From Ephemerocybe angulata (taxonomy: Eukaryota > Basidiomycota > Agaricomycetes > Agaricales > Psathyrellaceae): a stretch of 24,848 bases of DNA. Position 1 is the stretch's first letter. Each line of letters opens with the position of its first letter. The DNA lies in assembly GCA_013368325.1 (NCBI GenBank), contig JAACJK010000195.1, positions 1 through 24,848 on the forward strand, given 5' to 3'. Both the position numbers and the translations under genes were made by a program. Shown here in pieces: positions 1 to 10,216 of the stretch. The notes under the pieces are model-generated. The model worked only from the letters and a program-made list of their open reading frames with translations, was not told the DNA's origin and did no database searches.

Positions 1-1226
1 CACCTTGCTCGACCCTGATATGACCATTATCACAGAATCATGTCTCGCATTTCCAGAGAGAGATTATAGGTAAGCGGCTGCATGGCTAAATCAACAATCC
101 GTAACCAATACTCATCTGAGCCACACCTAGGGGATGGCAAAGTGAGCGACTGGCCGCCATGGAGCGTATCATTTTCGCGCATCGTGAACACATCGTTCAT
201 TCGATAACTCAAGAACCAGGAGTCATGGACCTCACGGACGCGATCGCCTATCTCATCAGCACGTTCCAAGGACAGGATCCCAATGTCGGCTCAAATGCAT
301 ACGTCTCCATAGACCGTGGGGCACTATTCCTCCACCCCGTCTGTTCAAGTGACGGTATCCCCAAATTTAGCCACCACCACCATCACAATGTGCTTAAAGA
401 CACTGACTCGATCGTCCCCAACACACGAATGGCGAATGATGTACTGGTACCAGCCTTAAGAACGTGCAACATGGCCGTCTTATCCACGCCTCGCCCCAAA
501 GTACCTGCACCAAACGGACCTCGCCACTTCCCTGTCGGTATCCCAATCTATGGGTCTGTGCCGCCACTTCACGTCTATGGCGATACGTCGCAAGTCACTC
601 CACCAGTGAGCGCGGACGGAGTCGATTTCTCCAGGAATGTTTATCTCGCGTTTCTTGTACACGAGATTTCAACCTCCTTCGTGGTTAGTCTCTTCCAATT
701 GGCGCCGTTCCAGAGCGGTGGGAAGCAGATGGCATGTGTGAGGCTCGATACACGAGCCCGCAGAGTGATGGATATGGATCTCCCTCAAAGATAAAAATTT
801 AGGGAGCATTTTCTTCCACTTCCGTTGGAAACACGCTTCCCTGGCCGAGTGGACGCAGGCCTTCAACATACTCTTCCCGCGGAACCAGTGGCAGGGGCTT
901 CAGCCACGTATACCTCTGCTCCATTCTATCGGATGTGGATTACTATCACCAAGGATATGAGTGTAGCATCAGTGTCCATGTTACGCTGTGCCCTGTGGTA
1001 TATGTTCTTCAAAGACATCTACTGGATCCCGGTCTGCCTTTCCGACCGATTGTGGGCGACGTCCAATGACCTTCGGTTTCGCCAGGTCAACCTGCCCCCT
1101 GGAGAAACTTACTCACCTAACATACTTATAAATGGACTTGATGACCAGACGCCTCCGTTAGCTAAGAGATTCTCCAATATGTATATGTCAAATATTACCC
1201 AGTTCAAATATTCGCATTGTTTGTAA
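1..1226 (+). pseudogene. Copy A of a tandem three-exon family (3' part, frameshifted)
   Basis: This is the 3' part of a gene whose 5' end lies outside the window. Bases 1-69 are the end of exon 2, with ...LLDPDMTIITESCLAF matching LLDIDTNIISDACLIF in copy C. A GTAAGC...CCTAG intron follows at 70-130 (61 nt, phase 2), at the same position as intron 2 of copies B and C. Exon 3 begins at 131 and stays open in one frame to a TAA at 792-794. Homology to copy C moves to another frame between about 769 and 794 (LGSIFFHFRWKHASLAEW) and returns to the first frame near 890-905. It then ends with ALWYMFFKDIYWIPVC and ILING before the stop at 1224-1226. Two compensating frameshifts therefore break the ORF. 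They could be genuine decay or assembly indels. Function is unknown and I recognise no named domain. A run of five histidines lies in the middle of exon 3. Confidence 0.75.
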
Positions 1227-1910
1227 TACGTTACAGATTGCACACGCCTCTCCTCAGGCTTCTATGAGCAACTGCAGGTACAAGATAAAGGGTGACTGGG
1301 GATTGAGACAGGGAGATACAAGGAAAGGAAGGAGGATAGGAGATAAACCGCGGGCGCGCCACTCAACCGGGCGCCAAATGAGTGTGTTGTTTGCTCTACC
1401 ATGTGTTCCTACCCTTCATATTTATGATGTAAATAAGTACCTGCTCTATTTCGTTGAAACTGTAGGCGAGTTCCACCTAAGAGTATTGATCATGCAGATA
1501 GGTATGTAAGATAGACGGAGGCGAGGGACGCGCGGTATCGTCTTATCGGGGGATCCACCACAGCCTCAGTGCATTGTGTGGTCTATAGCCGTGTGGCTGT
1601 CAATTCATTGACAGTACCAATCACCTGAGGCTCTCTTTTCTGGCGAGTACCGGAGGTGTGAGCGAGGAGTACCCGCCATGAGAGACACATTCCACGACCA
1701 TTGGATTCATGCCCACGGATCTAGGTATACCCGATAATAGTACGTACGCCGTGTGCTCGTCGATTGCACGTAACCGAACTCCCGCGGAGGCACTGTATGG
1801 ACTTGTTCCAGACGTGGGAGCGTCGATTACACAACTTGTGGCTTGTGATATTTACTCCATTACTGGGAGCATCGACGTGCACTATGGCCGATGCATTGGT
1901 GTGAACTTAG
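1227..1910. other. Intergenic region between copies A and B, left part
   Basis: No convincing gene is visible. An ATG at 1709 opens a 162-codon frame that runs through the 91-bp minisatellite to 2197. Two thirds of it is repeat sequence read in rotating frames, and the unique N-terminal part matches nothing I know, so I do not call it a gene. The phrase GAGTACC occurs near 1645 and 1668 and again inside the minisatellite, which hints at older local duplication. Confidence 0.5.
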
Positions 1911-2183
1911 CCTGCTTCTGGCGTGTGCTCGACGAGTACCCACAACAATACATTCCAAATCTCCATGCATGGAGGCGACATCAATGGCTCAGAGGTCGCC
2001 GCCTGCTTCTGGCGTGTGCTCGACGAGTACCCACAACAATACATTCCAAATCTCCATGCATGGAGGCGACATCAATGGCTCAGAGGTCGCCGCCTGCTTC
2101 TGGCGTGTGCTCGACGAGTACCCACAACAATACATTCCAAATCTCCATGCATGGAGGCGACATCAATGGCTCAGAGGTCGCCG
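1911..2183. repeat. Minisatellite, three 91-bp units
   Basis: Three head-to-tail copies start at about 1911, 2002 and 2093, each beginning CCTGCTTCTGGCG and ending AGAGGTCGCC. By eye the copies are identical, so the expansion is recent or homogenised. Each unit contains an internal palindrome-like CTCCATGCATGGAG. Because 91 is not a multiple of 3, each successive unit is read in a different frame, and open frames across the array are not evidence of coding. Confidence 0.95.
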
Positions 2184-2370
2184 AGTACCCCAAATAGTCA
2201 CCCCGTAATTAATATAGTTGATCCACGCTGATGCGATGCACATCATACTTAGTGGGTTCTCATCGCATTCAAGCCCGAAATAGTTATTAATGCAGCACAT
2301 TACCCAGCAGGCATGCGCTCAGCATTAAATCGAAACTGCCTGTTATAGCCACAGAAGGCAGGCTTATTCG

Positions 2371-2380
2371 CTATATAAGG
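2371..2380 (+). promoter_or_regulatory. Candidate TATA box upstream of copy B
   Basis: CTATATAAGG lies about 200 nt before the ATG at 2578 and matches the eukaryotic TATA consensus well. The rest of 2184-2577 shows no coding frame. The assignment to copy B rests only on position and orientation. Confidence 0.4.
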
Positions 2381-2577
2381 TCATATTTCTAGTGAACATC
2401 TTAACCACTCCCCTCCCTGTGCGATAGCAGGTTAGCTACAAAACAAGTGACATCAGGTATGTAACCGCTCTACACCCGGAGTGGCTCGCTGAAACTTCTC
2501 AGTAGTACAATGCTGGAAGACCCTTAAAACGGCCATCATTTGACGGCAGTAGGGTTAGGTACCCTCCCAAAAAGTCC

Positions 2578-5007
2578 ATGGTACTCCGGGAGCTTGTGGA
2601 GAGCTGTCACTCCCTAAATGACGCCGGACGCCTGGATGAGCTTGCTCTCCTAGTTGCCTCCGGGGTTGGCCCGGGCTATCTCACTCAACTCGATTATGCT
2701 CCAGACATTATGGATGAAGACCAGTTGGGAAGCGTCCATCGCTTCTACGGCAACGTGTATGGTATCTCAAAGAACATCATGGTTCGAGACTCTGCGCTGA
2801 GCGTAGTACGAAGTCACCTCCTTGAAGACAGCCTTGCTACTGATCGCGGACACACATTCACGTGGGTGCCTACCTTCGAGGTATGTCTCAATGCTATTGG
2901 AAATGACTTCGCCTGACAACAGCTGTAAATTCCAGGGTGAAGACGAGAGAGAAGAGGCCCCCGTTCAGTCCATTCCGTATATCCCCTTCGCCACATTTCA
3001 CAAGACCGGCTCACTCGGCATTCTTCTACCTGGGCTATACAGTCCACGAAGATCAAGCGCCGTAACTCTGATGGAGTTCAGAACTGTCTGGGATACTATC
3101 ATCGCTCCAGCCTTGATGCATGCAATCTCTCCCAGTTCTCCCGAGGAACCCACCTATACCCACGATCCGACAATACACTCCCTCCCAGAGCATTGCATCC
3201 CAGCTTTCGTCGAGAAAGTGAAGGAAAGGGCGCTACACTCCGGGATACGCTGGCTTACCGACATATACTTCGTCCACGTCATTCAAAGTCAATCAGATCT
3301 ACACCCGCTTAACCAGAGGATCGAAGCATCGGTAACTCTGGAAACCTACCTTTCGGAGAACGGTATCCAGTATAGCGACATAGATGCGGACGAGATTCTC
3401 AACGGGAACTGGTATATCGATGTGGCTGTCGATGTATCGGTCCCAGGGCGATGTGTCGTATGGCGCACGGAGTGCCATTCGGATATTCACAAGGCTATAA
3501 CCGATGAGGACCTTGACCAAAGCGATTCTGGATACAAGTGCTATCCATTCTCTCACATAGTTGTGCCTCTGGGTGTCGAATGGTGCCACGATTCTCCCCC
3601 CAGGATACGTGTGCCCCCGATTATGCGTATATCGACCTTAAATGGCTGACGAAACACTCCGCGCCGTCGACGAGGATGGTCTGATCCTCGATAGCATCAC
3701 ACCCGCCCATCTCGCCAACCGGCCACAGAATCACCTTCCCTTCCTACATAACTGGCGAAGCTATACGGTGGGCGACAGACACTCATATCAGCCCAGATCG
3801 TCATTCGAGCGTCGTTGGGTGACGCCGACAGTGCGTTTCTGGGATTTGACTGCAAGGTTCTGGACAAGGCATGTCTATCTTTCGGCCATGATGATTTCTG
3901 GTACGTATTCTCTACTAATCTAGATGGCACAGAGGGCTAAATATGTCTATTCATAGGTATTGGAGGGCGCTACGGGCTTTTGGGCTCAGCCGAATTATGG
4001 AACGACTGCGAATCAGTGCTCCCCACCTGTATAGGCACCCCGGCAGTCTCGCTCTCTCAGATGCGATTGCTTTCTCGTCAACTCTTTCCACACCACATAC
4101 CACGATGACAATCCAAACAATCTCCCATACCCGATCTCAACGGATAGAGGGATCGTCTTTCTGGAGAACATATCGCTTGGAGGTCGAGGCGAGGCCCCAC
4201 ACTTCACGGAGGGGTTTAGCAAGACTCACTATGCGCTTGAAAGTAAACGGCTACCCCAGGAAGACATCCCGCTTTATATCGCACTCACATCGCAACATGG
4301 ACCTGTCCCTTCTCCGCCACCCCTCATCCGGCGCCTTGTGCCGCCCTCCCATTTCGATCAGCCACACCGTTCCTCGGAAGTAAAGTCCATGCGCCCTCTA
4401 CGATGGTGATACTACTTCGATCAGGAAACTCGAATTCGCTAGAGAACGCGACATCCTGGTGGACGAGTCAATGCACGGATTTGTTCGACAGCTCCAGAAC
4501 AACTTCTTCACAGACATACTGTCCAAAGCTCCAAGGACTCCGAGCCGGGTATCGTGTCTCCGCTCCACTCCTCGAAATCAGCAGTTCTCCGATCTAGCGC
4601 TATTTCATCAAGCCAATCTTGCTACGGCATTTACAGCCGTTCGTTGGAAGCACGCTACCCGGGACGAATGGATCAGGGTGTTCGACTTGTTCTTCCCCGC
4701 ACATGCCCATAGCTCTACGTCATCCGTGGTGGCAGACCAATACCACAGCATGCCCTACTTCAAGCATTGGCAGCGACTCAAGAAGATACTGTCAGGTGTA
4801 TCATTTGACATCCTTCGTAGCGCGGTCTGGACCACATTCTTCAAGTCACTCTATTGGATCCCCTTCGCCTCGCCCCATCGTGTTTGGGGTACAGGATCTG
4901 TTGGGTCATTTACCCCCCTTCCCGGTGCATCACCTGGTGCACCCTATGCGAGTGTTTTAATCAACGGCGAAACCGACCCATCCTTCGACCCACATGTGCT
5001 TTCCTAG
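2578..5007 (+). pseudogene. Copy B of the tandem three-exon family (degraded)
   Basis: Exon 1 is 2578-2880. It starts at ATG with LRELVESCHSLND, and LALLVASGVGPGYL matches copy C. Intron 1 is 2881-2935 (GTATGT...CCAG, 55 nt, phase 0). Exon 2 is 2936-3900, intron 2 is 3901-3956 (GTACGT...CATAG, 56 nt, phase 2) and exon 3 is 3957-5007. The exon layout equals copy C. Family motifs persist: ILLPGLY, WLTDIYFVHVI, RCVVW, LDKACLSFGHDDFW, VRWKHATRDEWIRVF, AVWTTFFKSLYWIPFA and VLINGE. The gene is broken. In exon 2 the homologous frame meets TGA at 3647, TAG at 3692 and a TAA near 3749, and a short stretch resembling copy C (IDLKWLTKHSA) lies in another frame. In exon 3 the frame shifts at about 4080-4107 and shifts back near 4405. 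An unrecognised extra intron around 3627-3780 could rescue part of exon 2 but not exon 3. Function is unknown. Confidence 0.8.
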
Positions 5008-6660
5008 ATCTGATGGCTGTAGGAGTTGGACTTTTATATATATATCTCATGTATATCTATTTTAATTTCTCCTGCGAGTCCAAGTAATAGTGTACGCCCT
5101 CTGGTGAGGATACAACGGCTATTTTCTACCGCGCGATCCAGCGATTTTTATAGGTACGCAGTATATTGTAGGTAGTCTAGAAGAAGCAAGTTCTACGAGG
5201 TTCGAAAGGAAGGTGGAGCCCGTATCATCCATACTGGGGAGCGGCCACAGGCATTAAGGTCTATAGACGAGAATGGTATCATATGAGCACCCCCTTTCCT
5301 GATATACAGAGCCTCAGCTGGGTATATGTTGTGCAAAATCGCAAGACCTGATACGTACGGTGTCCGAGAGGGACATGGATGGATTTTCACGAGCGGCGAT
5401 GGCCCTTAGTGGCTGTGTATGGTACCATAAGGCTGGGCGTGACAAGGGCGTGAATTCCCTGGCGTCTCCTGTGTGGGTAGGAGAGATGAAGGGTGTTCAT
5501 GTTGCTTGTAGGACCAGAAGGGTGTACTATATCATTATAGAGTGCTTAATTCTACCTATATGTTGTGTGCCAACCGGGCAGGGCTACTTGGGAAAGGTGG
5601 TTTTGTGTCTGGTCATGAAGAGCTCGATGCTCGGTTAAGAAACAATCAAGCATTGGGTGGGAAAAATTGATTCGGAGGCCGGGGCACGATGACCAGAAAT
5701 CCGAAGGGGGAAGCAGGAGGACAGGGGTCTGCGATCGGTGCGTATGTGGCGTGTAAAGCCACAGCGGACCTATCTCGGTTGCTCAAAGGCTCATCATTCT
5801 TCCAGTGCGTCAAAGAGGCTAGCCCAGGGGCACACTCTCCAAAAGACGCTTCCATTCATGACGAATTGAAGCGAATTGAGCGTGAGGAATGCAGCCATCA
5901 GATTGGAATGTTCCCGGCGAATATACATGGCTTGTGACCGTGCAAAACGTGTCATCAATGTACCGCTTTAGTAGGAGCCATTCATGGCCTCTGAAATACA
6001 GGGGGTCCATGATAAGCTCGCAGATGTCCGAGTAAATCAGGCCATTACTAGGATGTATATTACAGCGTCTATCCCCTTCCCTTTTCCGCCTTCTATCATC
6101 GACCCTTGCGCCTGTCTCGTTCATTGATTTACTTTCTTCACCATGCCCGCTGAACACACACCCCGAGGGAGTCTTCACGTGAAGAATGTGGAATATATTA
6201 TGGGTCCGTGCGCCGTACTTCACTTTTTGTTATCTGGTCTAAGGAGTATGTAGCCCTTTTAGAGTCTCGATCTATTGGCGTAGACAAGGGGCTTCCGAGT
6301 AAAGTATGGCCGGTCCGCTTGCGGAAACTGTATGTTCAGTCTCTCAATGACAACTACCCGATTGGATCTATTGTTCTACGTATGTATCTCCTTGACCAGA
6401 ATCCATGGGCGCTCATATCCAGACTCCAATGATTAGGAAAGGAGAGCGGAGAAGGCAATAGGATGATCATTATTGATGGCGGGCAGCGTATTGGGACTAT
6501 TAAATTGTGAGATGTCGCCGTTCCACCGTTCGGTTAGTACTAACAGGGAATAGGTTTCTCTCGGGGCAGGTACGTCACGGATATCTATCTTTTAAAGGCT
6601 GCTACTAATCATCAACCGTTTTTTCCTTCGCCTGAAGATTCCTTGTAAGCGCGATTCCAG
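5008..6660. other. Intergenic region between copies B and C, no supported gene
   Basis: Only short open frames of mixed strand are present. The longest are a minus-strand 134-codon frame (5819-6223) and a plus-strand frame around 6153-6432, and neither resembles a known protein. The region ends with splice-like signals: a GTACGT at 6570, a CTACTAATC branch-like motif at about 6602 and a pyrimidine tract. These may be an intron of the exon-like segments that follow. Confidence 0.5.
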
Positions 6661-6989
6661 TCTTACTATAGATCTCCATCTGACATTCGACATTCGACCG
6701 CTGCAGACATATCATCGTAAGTAATTTATTGTTCGGCTGGGTGTACCTATCTAAGGCCATTCACAAGCTCATCCAAGAAGGCAATATACTTCAAGCAAGT
6801 CCCGGGCGCCCCTATTCGTGAAGTCGCCGACATAGAATGGAAGACTCGGTTTCTCAGCCAGCGACTGGATATCTTCATCTACAACGATATGTCTGATGAC
6901 GAGGCTCGACACGTATACCAGGTGAGTCATTAGTTCTGGCGACGGTCTCATAGTAGCTTATTCTCGTTTCATAGCTCATGAACTGCTAA
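6661..6989 (+). CDS. Possible 3' exons of a small spliced gene, unknown function
   Basis: A consistent splice model can be read. An exon ends at 6716 (reading ...ADIS), followed by an intron 6717-6767 (GTAAGT...CACAAG, 51 nt, phase 2). An exon follows at 6768-6921 encoding SSKKAIYFKQVPGAPIREV, then WKTRFLSQRLDIFIYND and DDEARHVYQ. An intron 6922-6974 (GTGAGT...TCATAG, 53 nt, phase 0) comes next, and a terminal exon LMNC with TAA at 6987-6989. Intron sizes match those of the flanking family genes, and the middle exon has protein-like composition. I find no start codon. An acceptor at 6660 and a donor at 6570 could link an upstream exon, but the frame there soon closes. It could be a gene remnant. 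No family is recognised. Confidence 0.35.
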
Positions 6990-7425
6990 CGGCTCAAGTC
7001 GGACGACGGAGGGCTTTCCTAAGGGTATGCGCTGTTAGACTACTTGCCATAGTTAGAGCCGTTTAGGCCATGATAAATCCACATATGTCATCTGTTCACA
7101 CAAGCCCGTAAGCGGCGAGGAATCATCCCAACAGGATAGTACAGTCCATTTACTAAGCACCTCACGCACAGTTCTGTGTACTGGTAGGTAGGTGTGAAGG
7201 TGCCGTGGCCCAACTCCGTAACTGGTAGGCGACGTCTCAGAGCGCTGTCTCGCATGAAGGAGGAGTGCCAATCGAGATCGCATCATATGTCAGTGTGTAT
7301 TAATGTAGGCCATATATGCGATAGCCTATGTATGATGATACCAGCCATTGAATGGACGCATATATGTCCTTTCTGAGACATTTCCCGTCCCCTATCACGG
7401 ACAGTGATATCAACCTTAATGCTAC

Positions 7426-7433
7426 GATATAAG
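7426..7433 (+). promoter_or_regulatory. Candidate TATA element of copy C
   Basis: GATATAAG lies about 100 nt upstream of the copy C ATG at 7534, a normal distance for a fungal core promoter. Nothing else is recognised between 6990 and 7533. The call is positional only. Confidence 0.35.
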
Positions 7434-7533
7434 TTGGAATGGCGGAGAGAACATCATTCAGCGCGCCATCCAACGTACCACCCAGTCCTAACATTCCATC
7501 CAAAATACTCCCTTGTTTCTCCAAAACGACGCC

Positions 7534-10059
7534 ATGGCCACCACGATACCCCAACTGGAGAGTCCTCGAATCTTTCCGTCATTCCTCGACGAGCCCCCCG
7601 AGCACAGCGATAGCAATACACCACCAATGCGCCTCTTCACCTTGGAGTCACTGGTGGAGGCTGCCGACTGGCTTCATATAAATGAAAGAGATAAGGACTT
7701 AGCCCTCTTGGTTGGATGTGGAGTGGGGCATGACTATCTCGCGCTACTAAATCTCTCCCGCAATCATATGTATGATCGATCTGCGAGGACAGTTACAAGA
7801 TTCTACGGCGCCATTATTGGTGTCTCCGAGAACATCGCTGTGAGAGGGGCAGATCTGCTCCTATCGCAGGACCTTTCTGGAGAGCGATCCATCCGCAACA
7901 ATTGCTATACTTACCACACGTGGAGCACGTCCGGGGTGAGTCCAATCTGATCTCTCCGTGTGTATATTGGGTACTCATTCCCCTCTAGCGCTCCTTCACC
8001 GCCCCACTGCACGCAATACCCAACACTGGGTTCGCTACTTTTGACGATGGCAACTCCATCGTGATCCTAATCCCCGGACTGTACGACGACGCTCGGAAGA
8101 CGCACGACATCAAGCCTCACGAATATCGAATCATTTGGGACCATGTTATTATCCCTGCCATCGCTGACCTAATTGCAAGTGGCGACCCGCTCTGCTTCAC
8201 GTCGCTTACACACAGTGCGGACCAGGACCAATATATGACGCTGGCTAGGTTACCATCCGAGTATCTTCCACATCTATCTGAAGCTATACGCCGTCACGCC
8301 GACTCCACCAATGTTCCGTGGCTCCATGGTTTATCCTTCGTTCATGTTATTCCGCAACGGTCCCCACTTCACGAATTCAGTCTCAACGCAAGCCATGACA
8401 CCCTCCTCGCCTATCTATCATCCAATCATATCTCACTCGCGAGCATCGATAATGCTGAGCAGTCAGAAGGAACCTGGACCATTGAAGTCGGCGTGGACGT
8501 GAATGCCGGACATCGATGCGCCGTCTGGGCTAAAGACTACCACTCTATGGTTTACGAAGAGCTCACAGGCGAGACGCTGGATACGCACAGCCCCGATTAC
8601 CAACCTCGAATGATATCGCATCTCACGGATGCCGCTGGATTTCATATGGTGGACGAAGGGGGCATTGATAAGGGATCTACGGGACAGCCTACCGTTGTAG
8701 ACCTATACTCCACGGACCCGAAGCTGAAGGCGTTTACAGAGCACGGAGGCCTTATCGAGACACTCACCGGCCTCGATATGATCAGGAGGAAGTACAAAGC
8801 GATGTCTTTCCTCGAAGCCCTTGCTCGGGAATGTTTGGAGGGTGCGAGGCCCGTCTCTTCGCGAGCTACTGTTCGGAGGCCGCTACACCTGGCGAAGAAG
8901 GCGCTTCTCGATATTGATACCAATATCATATCCGACGCCTGTCTCATTTTTGCCACAGACGTTCTTTGGTGAGTGCATTTTGGACTTGGATACACAAATG
9001 AATTGATTAGTGAATCGATATCTCAGGAGATGGAGGGCATACCGCGCGTATGCATTTGATTACTTTATTGAAGAGCAGCGAGGACATCCCGACAGCCTTT
9101 CCATTCAGAAGCAGAATTCACTGCTTGTTACAGTAACCATCGCATGGCTCCTGCAGTCCTTCTTCGCAGCAGAGATGAACCTTTACGCCACACTCCGCTA
9201 TCCAGCCTCCCAATGCGCCGGAGCCGTCTTTTTAGAGGAGGTCACCGGCTACGGATTAGGACGAGGCGCATGGTTCGACATGGTCGAACCTTGTCACTAC
9301 CTACGCGAGCGAGACATTATTCGAGACCTTGGGGATAATGTCTCGGCTGTTGCTCATGCATTCAGGGTGCGCCAGTACGACGTAAACGGCCCCCACCCCT
9401 CTCGTCCTGCCCCGGATGGCCACCCCGTTTTCCAATGCTCGACTCCCGTCATCGAACACCCAGGATGTACCGGCGTTGCCACGCCGTATATGGACCACTA
9501 CCCTGACATTAATTTGGGGGAACGGAGGCCGGACTTTCTGGAAGATCAAGTCGTTCGCCAATACGTAAATGAAGTGACGTTTTCATTCATTACCGACATT
9601 CTTCAAGTGGCACCAAAGAGCAAGGATGGGATTTCGAACGTCTTACTCAACTTCAACAGCCCGAGCGTCTATAGCCTTGACGTCGGTAACCAGGATGACC
9701 TTGGGAACATATTCCGCCAATACCAATGGAAGCACGCGACATACGACGAATGGGCTCGGGCGTTTAATATCCTGTTCCCACCTCACGGTGTGAATTCCTC
9801 GCAGTTCCTCCAACATTGTGGCTCAGCATACTATGGACGCTGGCGGCAACTCTCGCAGGAGCTCTCCAATACCATGTTTCGAATGGTTCGGGCAGCAGTT
9901 TGGGAAATCATGTTCCGATCCCTTTATTGGATCCCCTCATGCGATGCGGACAGCATATGGTCCGTTACACCTGATTCGCAATACACCCACTCAACGACTT
10001 TGGGCAGTGGTGGGGGTTCTCTGAAGATACTTATTAATGGACATAGTGGACCCGTTTAA
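7534..10059 (+). CDS. Copy C: intact 804-residue protein of an unrecognised tandem family
   Basis: Exons are 7534-7935, 7989-8968 and 9027-10059. The introns are 7936-7988 (GTGAGT...CTCTAG, 53 nt, phase 0) and 8969-9026 (GTGAGT...TCTCAG, 58 nt, phase 2). The spliced length is 2,415 nt, i.e. 804 codons plus stop, open throughout. The chosen ATG has a strong context (GACGCCATGG). There is no obvious signal peptide or long membrane segment, so a soluble intracellular protein is likely. Segments shared with copies A or B are LALLVGCGVGHDYL near residue 60, ILIPGLY near 160, WLHGLSFVHVI near 250, GTWTIEVGVDV and RCAVW near 300, then WKHATYDEWARAFNILFP, AVWEIMFRSLYWIP and ILING at the C-terminus. 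Conservation is densest in the C-terminal third. I recognise no catalytic motif and propose no function. It is the only unbroken copy of the three and so probably the functional one. Confidence 0.85.
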
Positions 10060-10184
10060 ATATGCATTTTATAAGTTATACCTGTGTAATGCGCTGTGTT
10101 GTACTCGAGCGATTCCAACAGTATATTTCATATTTTCATTTTCGCCTTAATTTATTCGCCTGTGCTCCTCCTCCTTACAGTTTT

Positions 10185-10186
<2 letters not shown>

Positions 10187-10216
<30 letters not shown>
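10187..10216. repeat. Homopolymer T(30)
   Basis: An uninterrupted run of 30 T lies 128 nt after the copy C stop codon. On the minus strand it is a poly(A) tract, as left by a retroposed RNA whose body would be the sequence to the right. No target-site duplication could be identified. Confidence 0.95.

Noticed and set aside
360..395. Run of five histidine codons in copy A as a metal-binding site
   Set aside because: It arises from a CAC/CAT triplet run, is absent from copies B and C and lies in a broken gene.
1709..2197. 162-codon frame over the 91-bp minisatellite
   Set aside because: Most of it is repeat read in rotating frames, and the unique part has no recognisable homology or splice signals.
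5360..5638. 92-codon plus-strand frame and neighbouring short frames (5,646-5,937)
   Set aside because: The first begins at a GTG. None has homology, introns or repeated occurrence beside the other gene copies.
5819..6223. Minus-strand 134-codon frame containing KRYIDDTF, similar to a reverse transcriptase active-site motif
   Set aside because: No other reverse transcriptase motif occurs before or after it in any frame, and the rest of the frame has low-complexity basic stretches. Judged to be chance.
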